A stretch of DNA of 64,000 nt from Morinoia aosen. Taxonomy: Eukaryota > Arthropoda > Malacostraca > Amphipoda > Talitridae. Both the position numbers and the translations under genes were made by a program. Below are positions 22,228-33,175 of the stretch, one piece after another; position 1 is the stretch's first letter, and every line of letters starts with the position of its first letter. The stretch spans positions 24,723,009 to 24,787,008 of the forward strand of contig CM059578.1 of the NCBI GenBank assembly GCA_030386875.1, given 5' to 3'. The notes beneath the pieces were generated by a model. That model ran no database searches, had not been told where the DNA came from, and saw nothing but the letters and a program-made list of their open reading frames with translations.

Positions 22228-22365
22228 ATACCATGAAAAAAAATCGAGGTTGTAACTCCACCCGATGCCAAATTTGAATATTCCAAGCGGTGTATACCAT
22301 GAAAAAAATTCATGTAATCACTCCACCCGAAAAATTTGTTTTATCAAAGCGGTGCCAAATAAAAT
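22228..22365. repeat. About 70-bp direct duplication
   Basis: The phrases ataccatgaaaaaaa, aactccacccga and aagcggtg occur twice in the same order. Confidence 0.7.
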
Positions 22366-23714
22366 GCATAATTTTGCCACCATGAATGTAAAGTAGAATT
22401 GAATAGAAACGAGCTGAGTGACTTAATCTCAGGTGCCTATCCAAGTCATGTGCTATATAAGGCACCTATCACGGGCAGGCATTAGAAGAGGAGTAGCAGG
22501 AAAATATTAGCGATCTCGTTCTCGGTAATTAATTTTCACTCGCGAGCGTACGTTCGCTGTTATATTATGAAACGATGAAGCAGCCGTTTCACAGGAGTGT
22601 GACTTTATTATATGAATTTTCACTGCACTCAATCAGGAAGTTAAGAGCAGTTTGAAAACGCGTTTTCTACCCTTCGTTGACCGGTAAAGACTTAAGACTA
22701 TGGGAAAAGACTTCAACACTGGAATTGTAAATACATCATGTATAAACTCACACTTTTCAGACAAAGACTATAAATTAAGCACATGGTAATTTTTTTTATG
22801 TATCCCTGCAATCTCGGTCAACTTGTGGAGATGGAGAATTTCCAACCCAGGGTTGAACTAGACGATTCTGTGTATCGGTAACTGGTTCCGGCTTCTAGCA
22901 ATTTCAGCTAGAAAGGAATTTAGGAATAAGGTTGTCCTATAATTTTTTCTTATTAATTTTTGACTGTTATTGATAGTTGACCGTTATTGCTGATTGAGAC
23001 ATTGTCCTTGGAGCCAAAGACTTTTTTTGGGTTAATATCATCGAATTTATTCAGATAGTGTTGGCTTCGATTAATTGACTCCGCAAGCGTCTTTGTTCAA
23101 GGAAAATGAATTCAAGCCATTGAAACGTAAATAAAAACTCAAAGCAAACGCTTGAGTACCGTGAACATACTATGATTTACAAAGCTTGATCGGTTCGATC
23201 AGATATTCAAATTAATGGTCTACACTCACAACTGATAATTCATCCCTTCTCTTGTAATTTCCTCTGGTGTAGGAACACCCGGCAATAACTGGATCGTTAG
23301 CCCGGCATGAACATTCATCAATACAATTAATCCCTCACAGACCAAATTTTCTTGAAAAATTTTACCGCATCTATCATTAACTCCAGACGGAACTCCGTTC
23401 CGTATCCGTCCGATAGCTAAACAGATGATTATGCCTCTCCAGCTGCCTTTCCTTTGCGGCTTTTGTGTTTATTTGTGGCGGTCACGCGCGTCATTTGCAT
23501 GTTTCTCGGACTTCAAATAACAGCTCTCGCGCTGGGTCTAATAATCGAGGCCTTCTTAATCAGCTAATTTCCATTGCTAAGCTTAGGGCTAAAAGCTTTC
23601 CGGTGAGGTAACGTTCATATGCAGTCAGTAATTGCCATTCACTCGTTTGTCCACAGAATATCGTGTCCTTACTCTGCCATCACTGCACCTTTTTAAGGGA
23701 ATAAATTTACGAAG
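22366..23714. other. Gene-free region upstream of gene A
   Basis: No feature recognised before the candidate promoter. Confidence 0.4.
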
Positions 23715-23760
23715 TATTTATACCAAGCACGACAAAAGCCAAGTTTAGTTCGTTCTCAGT
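23715..23760 (+). promoter_or_regulatory. Candidate core promoter of gene A
   Basis: A tatttata box at 23715 and a TCAGT initiator-like motif at 23756 lie 300 bp before the gene A start codon. The spacing, about 43 bp, is longer than usual, so the start site may differ. Confidence 0.35.
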
Positions 23761-24060
23761 GCCTTGAAGAGAAGCTCAACTCTCAGTTGGTGACCGTAAA
23801 CCTATGTTTGAAACTCTTCAAACGGTTTTTCGACTCAAAGGCAAAGAAAGCTTTTTCTACGAATAGCGTGCAAATTATATTTTTGTGCTTTAGAAAATGA
23901 TACCATTTATTTTAGCTATGAATCTACTTGCACTGTTATAAAAGTGAAAAATTGCACACCCTCTTTTTGTTAACGGAAAAAACATAAAAGTAAAGTGAAA
24001 AAGTGAAATTTAACTATCAAAAGACAGTTTCCCCAAAAGAAACTTCCGAGAACGTGAATC

Positions 24061-24837
24061 ATGCTCAAAAATTTTTTCTCACTTCTGACCATCGCTATGG
24101 TGACAGCGCCAGCTGTGCCTCAACCATCAGGGTATCATAATTACAACTACCAAGTCCACCCGGGCAAACAATCAAGAGACCCACCGCAATACAAACACCC
24201 TTTTACGTTCCCACGAGATGAAACTCTAGGATGCGCAGCTTGCGCAGGTGAGTGCGACGTACCAGATGAATTCTGCAACTGCGTCAGGCAAAACCCCTGT
24301 TTCGAGAAGAAATATTCCGCTCAAAGTTCTTACGTAGAGCACTCTCACAACGAATTAATTATTGAACCAGGACACGACCTCGAGCAAGATTGCACCATTC
24401 CATGTTATGGAGTGAATGATTTCGGTGTTTGTGCCCCAATCCTACATTGCAACGAGGAGTCTGTTCCTATTCATGGAAATATTAACGTTTTGGTCCCACA
24501 TCGTGTGGGCCAGTTCCCAGGATCGCCTGATGTTCCATTTGTTCTACCACCGCCTCTTGCTCACAGACCAGCAGCAGCTCCAGTTCAAGTTCAAGTTTCA
24601 GCAGCTCTTGAAAGTCATCCTGAAGTAGAGCCCGTAGTGTCTGTCGCACTCCCTTGGACCTCGGCCGGAAACAACGAAAATATTAATAACTTCCAACATC
24701 TCGGGAGCAAGTTATGGGATGGCCAAAAGTACATCAACAATAAGCCAACTCACGTGTATTACAGTGGGGCTCATCAAACAGCCCCACAATTGGTGTTAGC
24801 TTCTTTTTTCTTTATATGTGCATATCATCTTATATAG
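24061..24837 (+). CDS. Gene A: secreted or GPI-anchored cysteine-motif protein, 258 aa
   Basis: Unrecognised single-exon frame. A signal peptide spans about residues 1-20 (FFSLLTIAMVTAPAV). Cysteines 58, 61, 65, 72, 74 and 80 give C-x2-C-x3-C-x6-C-x-C-x5-C, the same spacing as the C-terminal modules of genes B and C. A second set, 111, 115, 124 and 130 (C-x3-C-x8-C-x5-C), has exactly the spacing of the last part of the first set with one cysteine missing, so it looks like an internal repeat. A Pro/Val/Ala-rich linker follows (about 150-200). The last 16 residues (QLVLASFFFICAYHLI) are hydrophobic after a small-residue stretch, as in a GPI-anchor signal or a terminal membrane segment. There is no collagen-like or furin segment. 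Function unknown. Confidence 0.8.
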   Translation: MLKNFFSLLTIAMVTAPAVPQPSGYHNYNYQVHPGKQSRDPPQYKHPFTFPRDETLGCAACAGECDVPDEFCNCVRQNPCFEKKYSAQSSYVEHSHNELIIEPGHDLEQDCTIPCYGVNDFGVCAPILHCNEESVPIHGNINVLVPHRVGQFPGSPDVPFVLPPPLAHRPAAAPVQVQVSAALESHPEVEPVVSVALPWTSAGNNENINNFQHLGSKLWDGQKYINNKPTHVYYSGAHQTAPQLVLASFFFICAYHLI

Positions 24838-26061
24838 AACCTTATTCAATTCTAAATTCCGTTGTTTGTTATTTCGAAAAAGTTTGGTTATTTTAACTAT
24901 CGTTTCATAGCATATAAGTTTTTATACATAAGCGTCGATCGTGGCACTTTTATGACTGATTTCCTTCATTGGCACTCCTAAAAAGTTTGCATCATTTCCA
25001 AAATTGGTGACTGGTTCTAGGAATGTAACTCATTCGTATGTAAATACCTAATTGAGTTTGTGATGCTGTTCATCGAAACTTGATTTTTTCATGTGTCAAT
25101 TTTACCTACGGTTGATCGACAATTCTTTTCATTACAATCATTATATCAGAATGTTATATTCTCAGTAAACGTTATTTCATATTTTGTACAATAATTCACC
25201 CTCACGATTGCTAGTGTGCTAGGACACAGGGTGATGATCCATATCGGTTAAAATCATGTTACGATCACAATTTTGCCTTGAATTGCTCTATGTACCAAAT
25301 TGTTTCCACTTTCGGTCGACCCACACGACAGTGCAGCATCAAACATCAGCGTATTCTGCTACTTCCTTCTCTCACATCTGTCAATCAAATGCAACAGCCT
25401 CTTTTTGCACTTCCGAGGCGTCTTGCTTTCGCCCCATTATTGTATAGCGATTAAGAAACTAGTCTACTGTATACCTTGTCAGCTCGGAATAAAGACTGAT
25501 ACCTGTTTAGTACTTGTATATAACCTAAATTGACCGCAGCTTTGAACTTTGATTGATGCACGTAGAAAATTGCTGGAGGTTGAAGAATAATACGTTATGA
25601 ATATTTCGCCCGAGTAGCTTTATTTAAGCAAGTAAAATCTTGGAAAAGAAAGTAATGGCTGGTCCCAAATCACCGGCTAGCCGACCACACCTGATAGCAA
25701 ATATTCACAAGTCGTGTCTATCGTAACTCATATTACTTGGTTTTGAGCAGCCCTGACAATGTTAGTCAGATTCTTCATTGGAAGAGCGCTGAAACATGCA
25801 CACAGATTTTTTAAGAAAACCTACAATTCTCCGATGTTAAAGGGATAAGAACCCGCATCGATTCAGTAAATTAAATTTTTGGTTCGGGGTATGAAGCGCG
25901 TGCGTTTATGTACGCGCATGTGGTGGACAAAATCAACTAGCAATGACAAAGTGACCGAAACTCTCGTGTTTAACCCACAACGCGCAAATTTACGTAGCCA
26001 AGCCCTGAGTTTGCAGGCCTTACCCTACCAAGATGTTCTCCTTTCAAGTATGCAAAATTAA
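24838..26061. other. 3' flank of gene A, otherwise gene-free
   Basis: A possible polyadenylation signal (aataaa) lies at about 25489. No other feature is recognised. Confidence 0.4.
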
Positions 26062-26255
26062 TTAAAGGTACACGGAATTATGTAGGTGTGCAAAGTCATT
26101 AAGGTGTGCGGAATTATTTGGGTACGCGAAATCATTTAGGTACACTTAATTATTTAGATGCGCAGAATGAATACCATTCTAGGGATGCAGAATTATTTGC
26201 AGATGCAGAATAGTTTAGGTCTGCAGGATACATATTGTTTGAGGTGCGTAGAATT
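26062..26255. repeat. Degenerate repeat of about 20-24 bp
   Basis: Repeated phrases of the type aggtacac-gaattatttagg and aggtgtgcggaattattt, about eight poorly conserved units. Confidence 0.6.
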
Positions 26256-28670
26256 TAATAAGCCCTTTGACAAGCTGCACAAGCACAAAGTTTTAAAATT
26301 ACGTTCCCATAAACGAGGATGACTTTGCAGTCAATACAGACAGGTCACAGGGTAAAAATCAAATCCATTTCATTCAAAACAAATAATAATTGTGTTCAGT
26401 GTGATGTGTGAAGTCTCTGGCAGCGGTGTAAAAAGCAAAAACATTTCATTCAAAATTTAGTAGTTACTTTTTTTTCAGTGGGATGTATTAAATCTATGAC
26501 AGCGATTTTTAGCTCAATGATGAACAAAGTTTAATTAGGCACTAAAATTTCCTGTCAAATTATGCAAGGCGTTGTGTAAGATACGTAATGGTACGCTTGA
26601 GACAGTCGCATTTCCGCCAATAAAGGGCGTCATTGCTTCTTGCTCATTATTTCATTGGAGAAGCTAAATAAGTTTAAACGTCCAATTGATGGTGATGCTG
26701 TCGTTCGTCATCAAGGCTATGACAATATTCCTCTTAATAAACACTTTTTTCCTCTTCTGTGTGCGTTCTTAGTTTTCCCTGTGGCAGATAGATGAACAGA
26801 TGAAACTGAAACTCGATGAAGTTAAATATTGTTTCAATTTAAACAATGTTTTTTACTACATTTGCTCGCGAACTTAAACGAACAGATTCAGCCATTTAGA
26901 AGTCACGTCTGATTATATCGAAATAGGTCTTAATGAAAGAAACCTCATTCCTCGAAAAATTACCGTGAGCGGTTTTGATGCTAACTATTTATCTGATTGA
27001 CCTTATATCTTACGCGTAAGGCATGTACGTGATACGTGTGCGTAAATTCAAGAGATTTCGTGATCAGGAATCCGAATATTTGAAACTGCTAACTTTTCGT
27101 CAACTTAAAGCAGGCAGCTAACCAAGAGCAGTCACAAATTTTTTATTGACGAAATAACAACGAAATTCACATTTTGTTTAAGGATTTTCTGAAACATCGC
27201 AAAAATTTTAGATTGGAACATTTTTCTCAAATACTGATATTTACTAATGAGTTCGGTGCTTCTTAGAAGCTTACTGCTTAATCTGAGCTAAAAATACATA
27301 TTTTAAAAGCTACCCTGAATGCATGCTAGTGGATATGGAAAGTGAATTTAAATTTCTAATTATTTTTGTGGTGAATATTTTAAAATATTTCCAGAACATA
27401 AATATACTAGGCCAAAAATTACAAAATGAATAATATTTTTATTATACTAACGCATCCTTCTCCTCCTCGGCCTCTCAAGCATGATGTAGTTCTCAGAAAT
27501 GCTTTCATTCTTCAACAATCATTACATGGAAAATTCATAATTGCTTAAAATATTGGTCAAAAATTATTGGTCAAGTATTTCAAAAAATATGAACAGTGAA
27601 AAGCGAGATACGAGCCAAGTGTATCAGGTACTGCCTGCATTACCGCAAAATGATTAAGAGCATGTTTGTAGTAACAACAGTTGAATTAACCGTGTGTATC
27701 CCCAGCCTTTGACTAAAATAAGTCATTTTTACCCAACTGTTCGAGAGCACAAATGTTCCATAAACATTTACATGTTTTCATCGCAAAATGCTTTTTGCAA
27801 ATAATACAAAGTTGATGAACAATTATGGAAGATTCGTTAGATTGCTTGCATCAACAACGTTCTTCATTATATCAGATTCGCTTCAATAAAATTATTTTGT
27901 ATCGCAGCACCGTTTGCTCTAAAATATTTTATACTTATAACGACACTAAGCTAATAGCCATTTATGTGTCTTTTGATTTGATAATGATATGATCAGTCTT
28001 CAATAATCAACATTTCAATTGTTTTTATTAATTAACATAAAAGCGAGTTTCGCCCACATAAACAGATAGATGTAATTCTGCGGCCTTGACCGATTTCATT
28101 CTCAATTTTAATTGCCTTGTCTCGCTCTTCCTCAAGAACAAATTCATGCACCGTCGTTATGGTGAATTTGTAGAGAAATTTCGTGGAAATCGGGAGAGCG
28201 CTCATGGTTATTACCGGGAAACAATTTTTGATGCAGAAAATCCAATGAGTACTAGGCTACACTCGTAAGTTCTGTGTATTCCTTGAAGATAGAGGTTCTC
28301 AACCAGGGGTAAGTTTACCCCTAGGGGGTAAAAATTTTATAATAAAACACAGCGGGTAAAAAATTGAAGTACCTGATAATTTAAAAAATAATTCAATCAT
28401 ATTTAATTTTGTAAAATGTGAGAAAGAGAATGCAAAGAATGTGTGGGCGTGAGCTTTACATGGGAATAAGGGGTAAATAGAGAAATACATAAGCCGAGGG
28501 GGTCAGTGATGGAGGAAAGGTTGATAATGGCTGCTTGAAGAAATCAGACATTGTGGCGCATCGCAGTGCGACAACATGGCTGTCCTTGCTCCTGCCTACA
28601 CCGACCAAACAAAGTCTCCTTTGTGCTAGGTAATGAACTCAGTAATAATAATGATTGAGCGATCTATTTG
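26256..28670. other. Gene-free AT-rich region
   Basis: No feature recognised. Confidence 0.4.
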
Positions 28671-28945
28671 TTTGTTTGCATTGTAATAATATTTTTATAC
28701 TTTTTTGTAAAGTTTGTATGCATTGTAATAATATTTTTATGCACTGCTATAATGTTTGTATGCATTGTAATAATATTTTTATGCACTGGTATAATGTTTG
28801 TATGCACTGTAAGAATGTATTTGTGCTCCGTAATTATGTTTATATACACTGGAATAATATTTATATGCTCTGTAATGATGTTTGAATCCTCCGTAATTAT
28901 GTTTGTCTGCTCTATAATAATGTTTGCAGCCACTGGAATATGGCA
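28671..28945. repeat. 21-bp tandem repeat (about 13 units)
   Basis: Units of the type tttgtatgcattgtaataat plus g or a, alternating with tttttatgcactgctataat. Because 21 is a multiple of 3, several frames on both strands stay open and look like repetitive peptides (MHCNNIF type). There is no signal peptide or flanking gene structure, so I treat it as non-coding. Confidence 0.85.
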
Positions 28946-29487
28946 GCGCCAAGTTCGTATACACGAGTTTTGGTCTAATTCGATTTTTTCAGTAGAAGGA
29001 CTTCCAGCGACAACCAGTTATAGACAGTTTAAGGAAACTAAAAATTCAATTATTTGAAAGATAACCGGCCTTAACATTTCTTAGAGCAAATTTCATAACT
29101 AGATAGGAAAAAGCAAATTCAGTTTTTTCAGCAAAAGAATCCGTCTGGCTGTCAACTTGTCAATATGTCAACCCTACTATCTGTTAACCTGACTTAGGCT
29201 TATATGGCTTAGTATTTCATTTTCACAGGTTCTAGATATGAATAAACATGGATTAATTTGCCCAAACAGGAAGTCAGAAGAATGTAGGCAATGCCTCCTG
29301 TATCTAGAGATGGGAAGTACTGATATAGATCGTGTGCAATGAATAAGTCCGTCTCTTCTCCAATGCCAAGAGCATTGCTCTACTTGTGCCGCCTCGTTAG
29401 TAGCACCATTAACCTTCAGTTCGCTCTTGTCTGAGATAGATGAACTATTCAGTTCTCTCATGTCTGAGATAAATAAACTGAAGACGC
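28946..29487. other. Upstream region of gene B
   Basis: No feature recognised before the core promoter. A repeated phrase, tctcatgtctgagata with a near copy 40 bp earlier, lies near 29425-29472. Confidence 0.4.
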
Positions 29488-29522
29488 TATAAAATTCAGA
29501 GATCTTGCTTCGTAGTAGCAGT
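29488..29522 (+). promoter_or_regulatory. Core promoter of gene B (TATA box and initiator)
   Basis: TATAAAA at 29488 is followed, 32 bp later, by an initiator-like GCAGT (candidate +1 at A 29520). The stretch from the box through attc-gagatcttgct and beyond +1 to ctctgcgacc is conserved at gene C (39802-39840), with the same 32-bp spacing. This conservation makes it far more credible than a TATA box alone. Confidence 0.7.
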
Positions 29523-29800
29523 AGCTCTGCGACCACCGACCGAACTGTGACAGCAATCTTAGAAGCTCCTGAGGCTTGTGCGTTGGTTATGGCTAGAAAA
29601 AGCTTTAAACCTTAACGACTCTAACTCCTTTGACTTGTTAGCTGCAACTATAACGATATAACAATCGGAAACTCTCTAACATCAATGACTCAGCCTCCAC
29701 TTCTTAACGATATAGCAATTGAAACCTCTTACCTGTGAATAAAAGCTATTTCAACGCCTGTGAAGTGTCATCGTTTCTCATTAATTGAACAACGTGAAAA

Positions 29801-31669
29801 ATGCACGCCAAAACATTATTCTTTTACGGAATGCTTCTATTTCTAAGCTTTGTTTCCATGGAGGCTGGTGCGAACAGCCAACAACGAATCTTCTTACCAC
29901 TTGGTTCATCCGCTTCTGGAATCATAAAATTAACACCAGGAGTTTCGACAAATGAAGTGGACTTGAGAGAAAAGGAGAATTCTTTGCTTCCTTCAGGAAA
30001 TACGGTTTCGACGTCGACTAAACACAGATCCCGCCGTAGCTACAGAGGGATGCCAGGCCCCCCTGGACCCCCTGGACCCCCTGGACCCGATGGATCCCCG
30101 GGACATCGTGGATTATCTGGATCTCATTGGTCTCCTGGACCCCAAGGATACCACGGACACCCTGGACCCCAAGGATCCCACGGATCTACTGGTTCCCTTG
30201 GCTACCCTGGGGCCCGAGGATCTTCAGGACCTCAAGGATCTCCCGGACGCCAAGGATCTCCTGGATCTCCTGGACACCGTGGGCCTTCTGGACGCCAAGG
30301 ATCCTATGGACCTCAAGGATCTTCCGGACACCAAGGATCTCATGGATTCCCTGGACCTCGAGGATCTCCTGGGCCTCAAGGATCTCCTGGGCCCCAAGGA
30401 TCTCAAGGATCTCCTGGACCTCAAGGATCTCATGGATCCCCTGGTCCTCAAGGATCTCCTGGACGTCAAGGATCTCATGGATCTCCTGGACTTCAAGGAT
30501 CTCCTGGACCTCAAGGATCTCCTGGACGTCAAGGATCTCCTGGACCTCAAGGATCTCCTGGACCTCAAGGATCTCCCGGACGCCAAGGATCTCATGGATC
30601 CCCTGGTCCTCAAGGATCTCCTGGACGTCAAGGATCTCATGGATCCCCTGGACTTCATGGATCTCCTGGACCTCAAGGATCTCCTGGACGTCAAGGATCT
30701 TCTGGACCTCAAGGATCTCCTGGACCTCAAGGATCTCATGGACCTCAAGGATCCCATGGACCTCAAGGATCTCCCGGACGCCAAGGATCTCATGGATCCC
30801 CTGGTCCTCAAGGATCTCCTGGACGTCAAGGATCTCATGGATCCCCTGGACTTCAAGGATCTCCTGGACCTCAAGGATCCCATGGACCTCAGGGATCCCA
30901 TGGACCACAAGGATCCCCTGGACCTCAAGGATCCCATGGACCTCAAGGATCTCCTGGACCTCGTGGATCCGCTGGGTCCAACGGATCACCTGGACCCCAA
31001 GGAACTCATGGATATCCGGGATCTCCTGGATCCCCTGGACCCCAAGGATCCCACGGACCCCAAGGATCCTCTGGACTCCAAGGATCCCGTGAATCCATTG
31101 GATATGGTGGGTCCTCCGGTCCCAGTGGATCCCCTGGACCCGAAGAATATCATGAACCCTCTGTTGCCTTAGGACCCAAGGGAACATCCGTATCTCTTGA
31201 ATCCTCTGGATTCTCTAGAACCCGCGTATCTCCTGGATTTTCTGGACCCCTAGAATCCCCTTGGTCACATGGATCTTCCTACGAATCTTCTGGACCCCAA
31301 GAATTCCACGGATTTTCTGAAACTCAAGTACCTCCTGGGGCTCATGGATCTAATAGACACGCGGGGTCTCCTGTACGCATTGGATCCAATGGATACCGTG
31401 GACCCTATGGAGGGATCCATGAATCCCGAGGGTCTTCAGAATCCCGTGGATACGTAGAACCACACGGATCCTTTGGCTCCTATTCAGGCCACGGAACACA
31501 AGTCGGGCCGGCAGGAACAGTTGTGGATTCGAACACGTGCGGAGCGTGTACGAAGACATGCTTCAAGAGAGACTACAATTGCGACTGTCGACTTGACTTC
31601 GAGTGCGTCAGGAAACGACGTCAGCGAAGGCGCAGGAGGCTGCAGCGGCTGAGGCAGAGATTATTGTGA
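29801..31669 (+). CDS. Gene B: secreted collagen-like protein with propeptide and cysteine-basic tail, 622 aa
   Basis: Unrecognised. Residues 1-24 are a signal peptide ([20 protein letters not shown]). The propeptide carries LTPGVS (44-49) and ends at KHRSRR|S (76-79), a furin-type site. From Gly 83 to about 440 it is a Gly-X-Y core, mostly GSP, GPQ, GRQ and GSH triplets coded by 9- and 18-bp units. From about 440 to 570 the triplet rhythm decays, with Gly replaced mainly by Glu, Val, Arg or Trp, all one base away from Gly codons. The C-terminus has C-x2-C-x3-C-x6-C-x-C-x5-C (from Cys 580), then an Arg-rich tail (KRRQRRRRR and more). Proline in GPP is sparse. The six-frame openness of the core is caused by the repeat. 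A structural secretory product such as silk, adhesive or matrix is inferred, not shown. Confidence 0.88.
   Translation: MHAKTLFFYGMLLFLSFVSMEAGANSQQRIFLPLGSSASGIIKLTPGVSTNEVDLREKENSLLPSGNTVSTSTKHRSRRSYRGMPGPPGPPGPPGPDGSPGHRGLSGSHWSPGPQGYHGHPGPQGSHGSTGSLGYPGARGSSGPQGSPGRQGSPGSPGHRGPSGRQGSYGPQGSSGHQGSHGFPGPRGSPGPQGSPGPQGSQGSPGPQGSHGSPGPQGSPGRQGSHGSPGLQGSPGPQGSPGRQGSPGPQGSPGPQGSPGRQGSHGSPGPQGSPGRQGSHGSPGLHGSPGPQGSPGRQGSSGPQGSPGPQGSHGPQGSHGPQGSPGRQGSHGSPGPQGSPGRQGSHGSPGLQGSPGPQGSHGPQGSHGPQGSPGPQGSHGPQGSPGPRGSAGSNGSPGPQGTHGYPGSPGSPGPQGSHGPQGSSGLQGSRESIGYGGSSGPSGSPGPEEYHEPSVALGPKGTSVSLESSGFSRTRVSPGFSGPLESPWSHGSSYESSGPQEFHGFSETQVPPGAHGSNRHAGSPVRIGSNGYRGPYGGIHESRGSSESRGYVEPHGSFGSYSGHGTQVGPAGTVVDSNTCGACTKTCFKRDYNCDCRLDFECVRKRRQRRRRRLQRLRQRLL
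30050..31090 (+). repeat. Collagen-coding tandem repeat of gene B
   Basis: Units of 9 and 18 bp such as cctcaaggatctcctgga, arranged in larger blocks of about 81-150 bp (for example, [15 protein letters not shown] blocks recur from about 30540 and 30770). This suggests growth by unequal exchange. Confidence 0.92.
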
Positions 31670-32509
31670 ATGTGTGGTCGGATCTTCTTCATTTGTTGAG
31701 AATGAGAATCATTTTTGAAGTCTGGTAAAATGTGCAGGTTTTATGGACTTGACAGAAGCGGCGAGTTGGAATACTAGGACCAGAGCGAGTTAGAGATTTT
31801 TGTGCTTGCGTAAGGATTTGAGTAGATCATCAAGTTGCAAACTTATCAAGTTTCATACTAATAGTTTTTATACGGATTTTCGCTATTTATTTTACTGTAG
31901 GGAATCATTTCATAGATTTTATTAATTTTATCTTAAAAATTTTCTAGATTTATCTTTTTTTTATATTTTACATGAGGATTCCTCAAAAACACGATCTTCA
32001 TTGCTCAAAAGTTACTGGTACATTCACCATTTTTTGGTAGTTCTAGAAAATCTCAAGATGACAGAAAAGTTTTAAAACAGTTTCGCCAACTAAACTTATG
32101 TAAAATCCCCTTTGAAGTCACCCAAAAGAACAACTAATTATTAGTTGACAACTCATTTTTTAGTTCAACGAGTAACGCGTATTGCGATAACGATGTTGGG
32201 TTGAAAAAATAGTAAGGATGATGAAGGGAATAAATTGTTCTAGACTTGGTTCTGGAATCATATTGTACGAACTAACTCTTTTGGCGTATATTTTTTATCA
32301 GTTACAGCTCATGTAATTCTTATTGCACTTTAACATCCGTTCAACATCTGGAAACAATGTGCGGAAACATAAAACCCGTCGAGGCGAAAAGAACAAAGAA
32401 GAACGGGCTATTTCAAGTAAATAAATACTAAGAATGCAGAACGCCGTCTTTTCAAAAGTGTCTTATCATAAAAATCATCAGGAAGTAACATAAAAATAGC
32501 GGGTATCAT
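31670..32509. other. 3' flank of gene B
   Basis: AT-rich probable 3' UTR and intergenic DNA. An aataaa lies at about 32229. Nothing else is seen. Confidence 0.4.
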
Positions 32510-32915
32510 ATCATTGATGGCACAGACGATTGTGAGAAAAATGTTTAATGTATTTCCTTAGTTCAGTTACTAAGTCTGAGAAAAACGTTAAATGTATTTC
32601 CTTAGTTCAGTTATTAAGTTAGAGCCATGTCATTGATGGCACAGACGATTGTGAGAAAAACGTTAAATGAGTTTCCTTAGTTCAGTTATTAAGTCTGAGA
32701 AAAACGTTAAATGTATTTCCTTAGTTCAGTTACTAAGTCTGAGAAAAACGTTAAATGTATTTCCTTAGTTCAGTTATTAAGTTAGAGCCATGTCATAAAT
32801 GGCACAGACGATTGTGAGAAAAACGTTAAATGTATTTCCTTAGTTCAGTTATTAAGTCTGAGAAAAACGTTAAATGTATTTCCTTAGTTCAGTTATTAAG
32901 TCTGAGAAGGCTCAC
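32510..32915. repeat. 44-bp tandem repeat with a second interspersed unit
   Basis: Units of gagaaaaacgttaaatgtat plus ttccttagttcagttattaa and gtct, interrupted three times by a block with gccatgtcattgatggcaca and gacgattg. This is a higher-order array. Confidence 0.92.
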
Positions 32916-33044
32916 TCACGCTGGTGAGAAAAAAGAACATAGTGACATGGTGACCGGCTAGCCTTGGATGGCAGTGTCCTCTTACTTAGACACATGAGCT
33001 TCTGAGGTAGCCGTTGATGTTGCTGAAAGCATCATAAGAGGAGG

Positions 33045-33175
33045 TAAGGGAATTATAAATAAAAGTGCAAAGAACCCCGTTTTAATGAGATCATTATCTT
33101 ATTTATGAAAGTCAATGAATAAAAATAGTTGGAACGTTTCAACCTCCTTGCTCATTATCAACCTGAAAACGAATT
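33045..33175 (+). repeat. Dispersed repeat (AATTATAAATAAAAG family), longest copy
   Basis: Contains gaattataaataaaagtgca, tttaatgagatcattatctt and tggaacgtttcaacctcctt. Matches 8226-8330 and, inverted, 11566-11664. The last phrase is also echoed near 43270 (gacgtttcaacgatgtctca). Confidence 0.65.

Noticed and set aside
30090..31187. Long open frames in other frames and on the minus strand across the collagen core of gene B
   Set aside because: They arise because the 9- and 18-bp units lack stops in every frame. None has a signal peptide or the family ends.
31602..31666. Arg-rich tail resembling a viral transactivator basic domain
   Set aside because: Short Arg runs are common; context is a secreted arthropod-type protein with paralog C showing the same tail. 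No viral feature is present.
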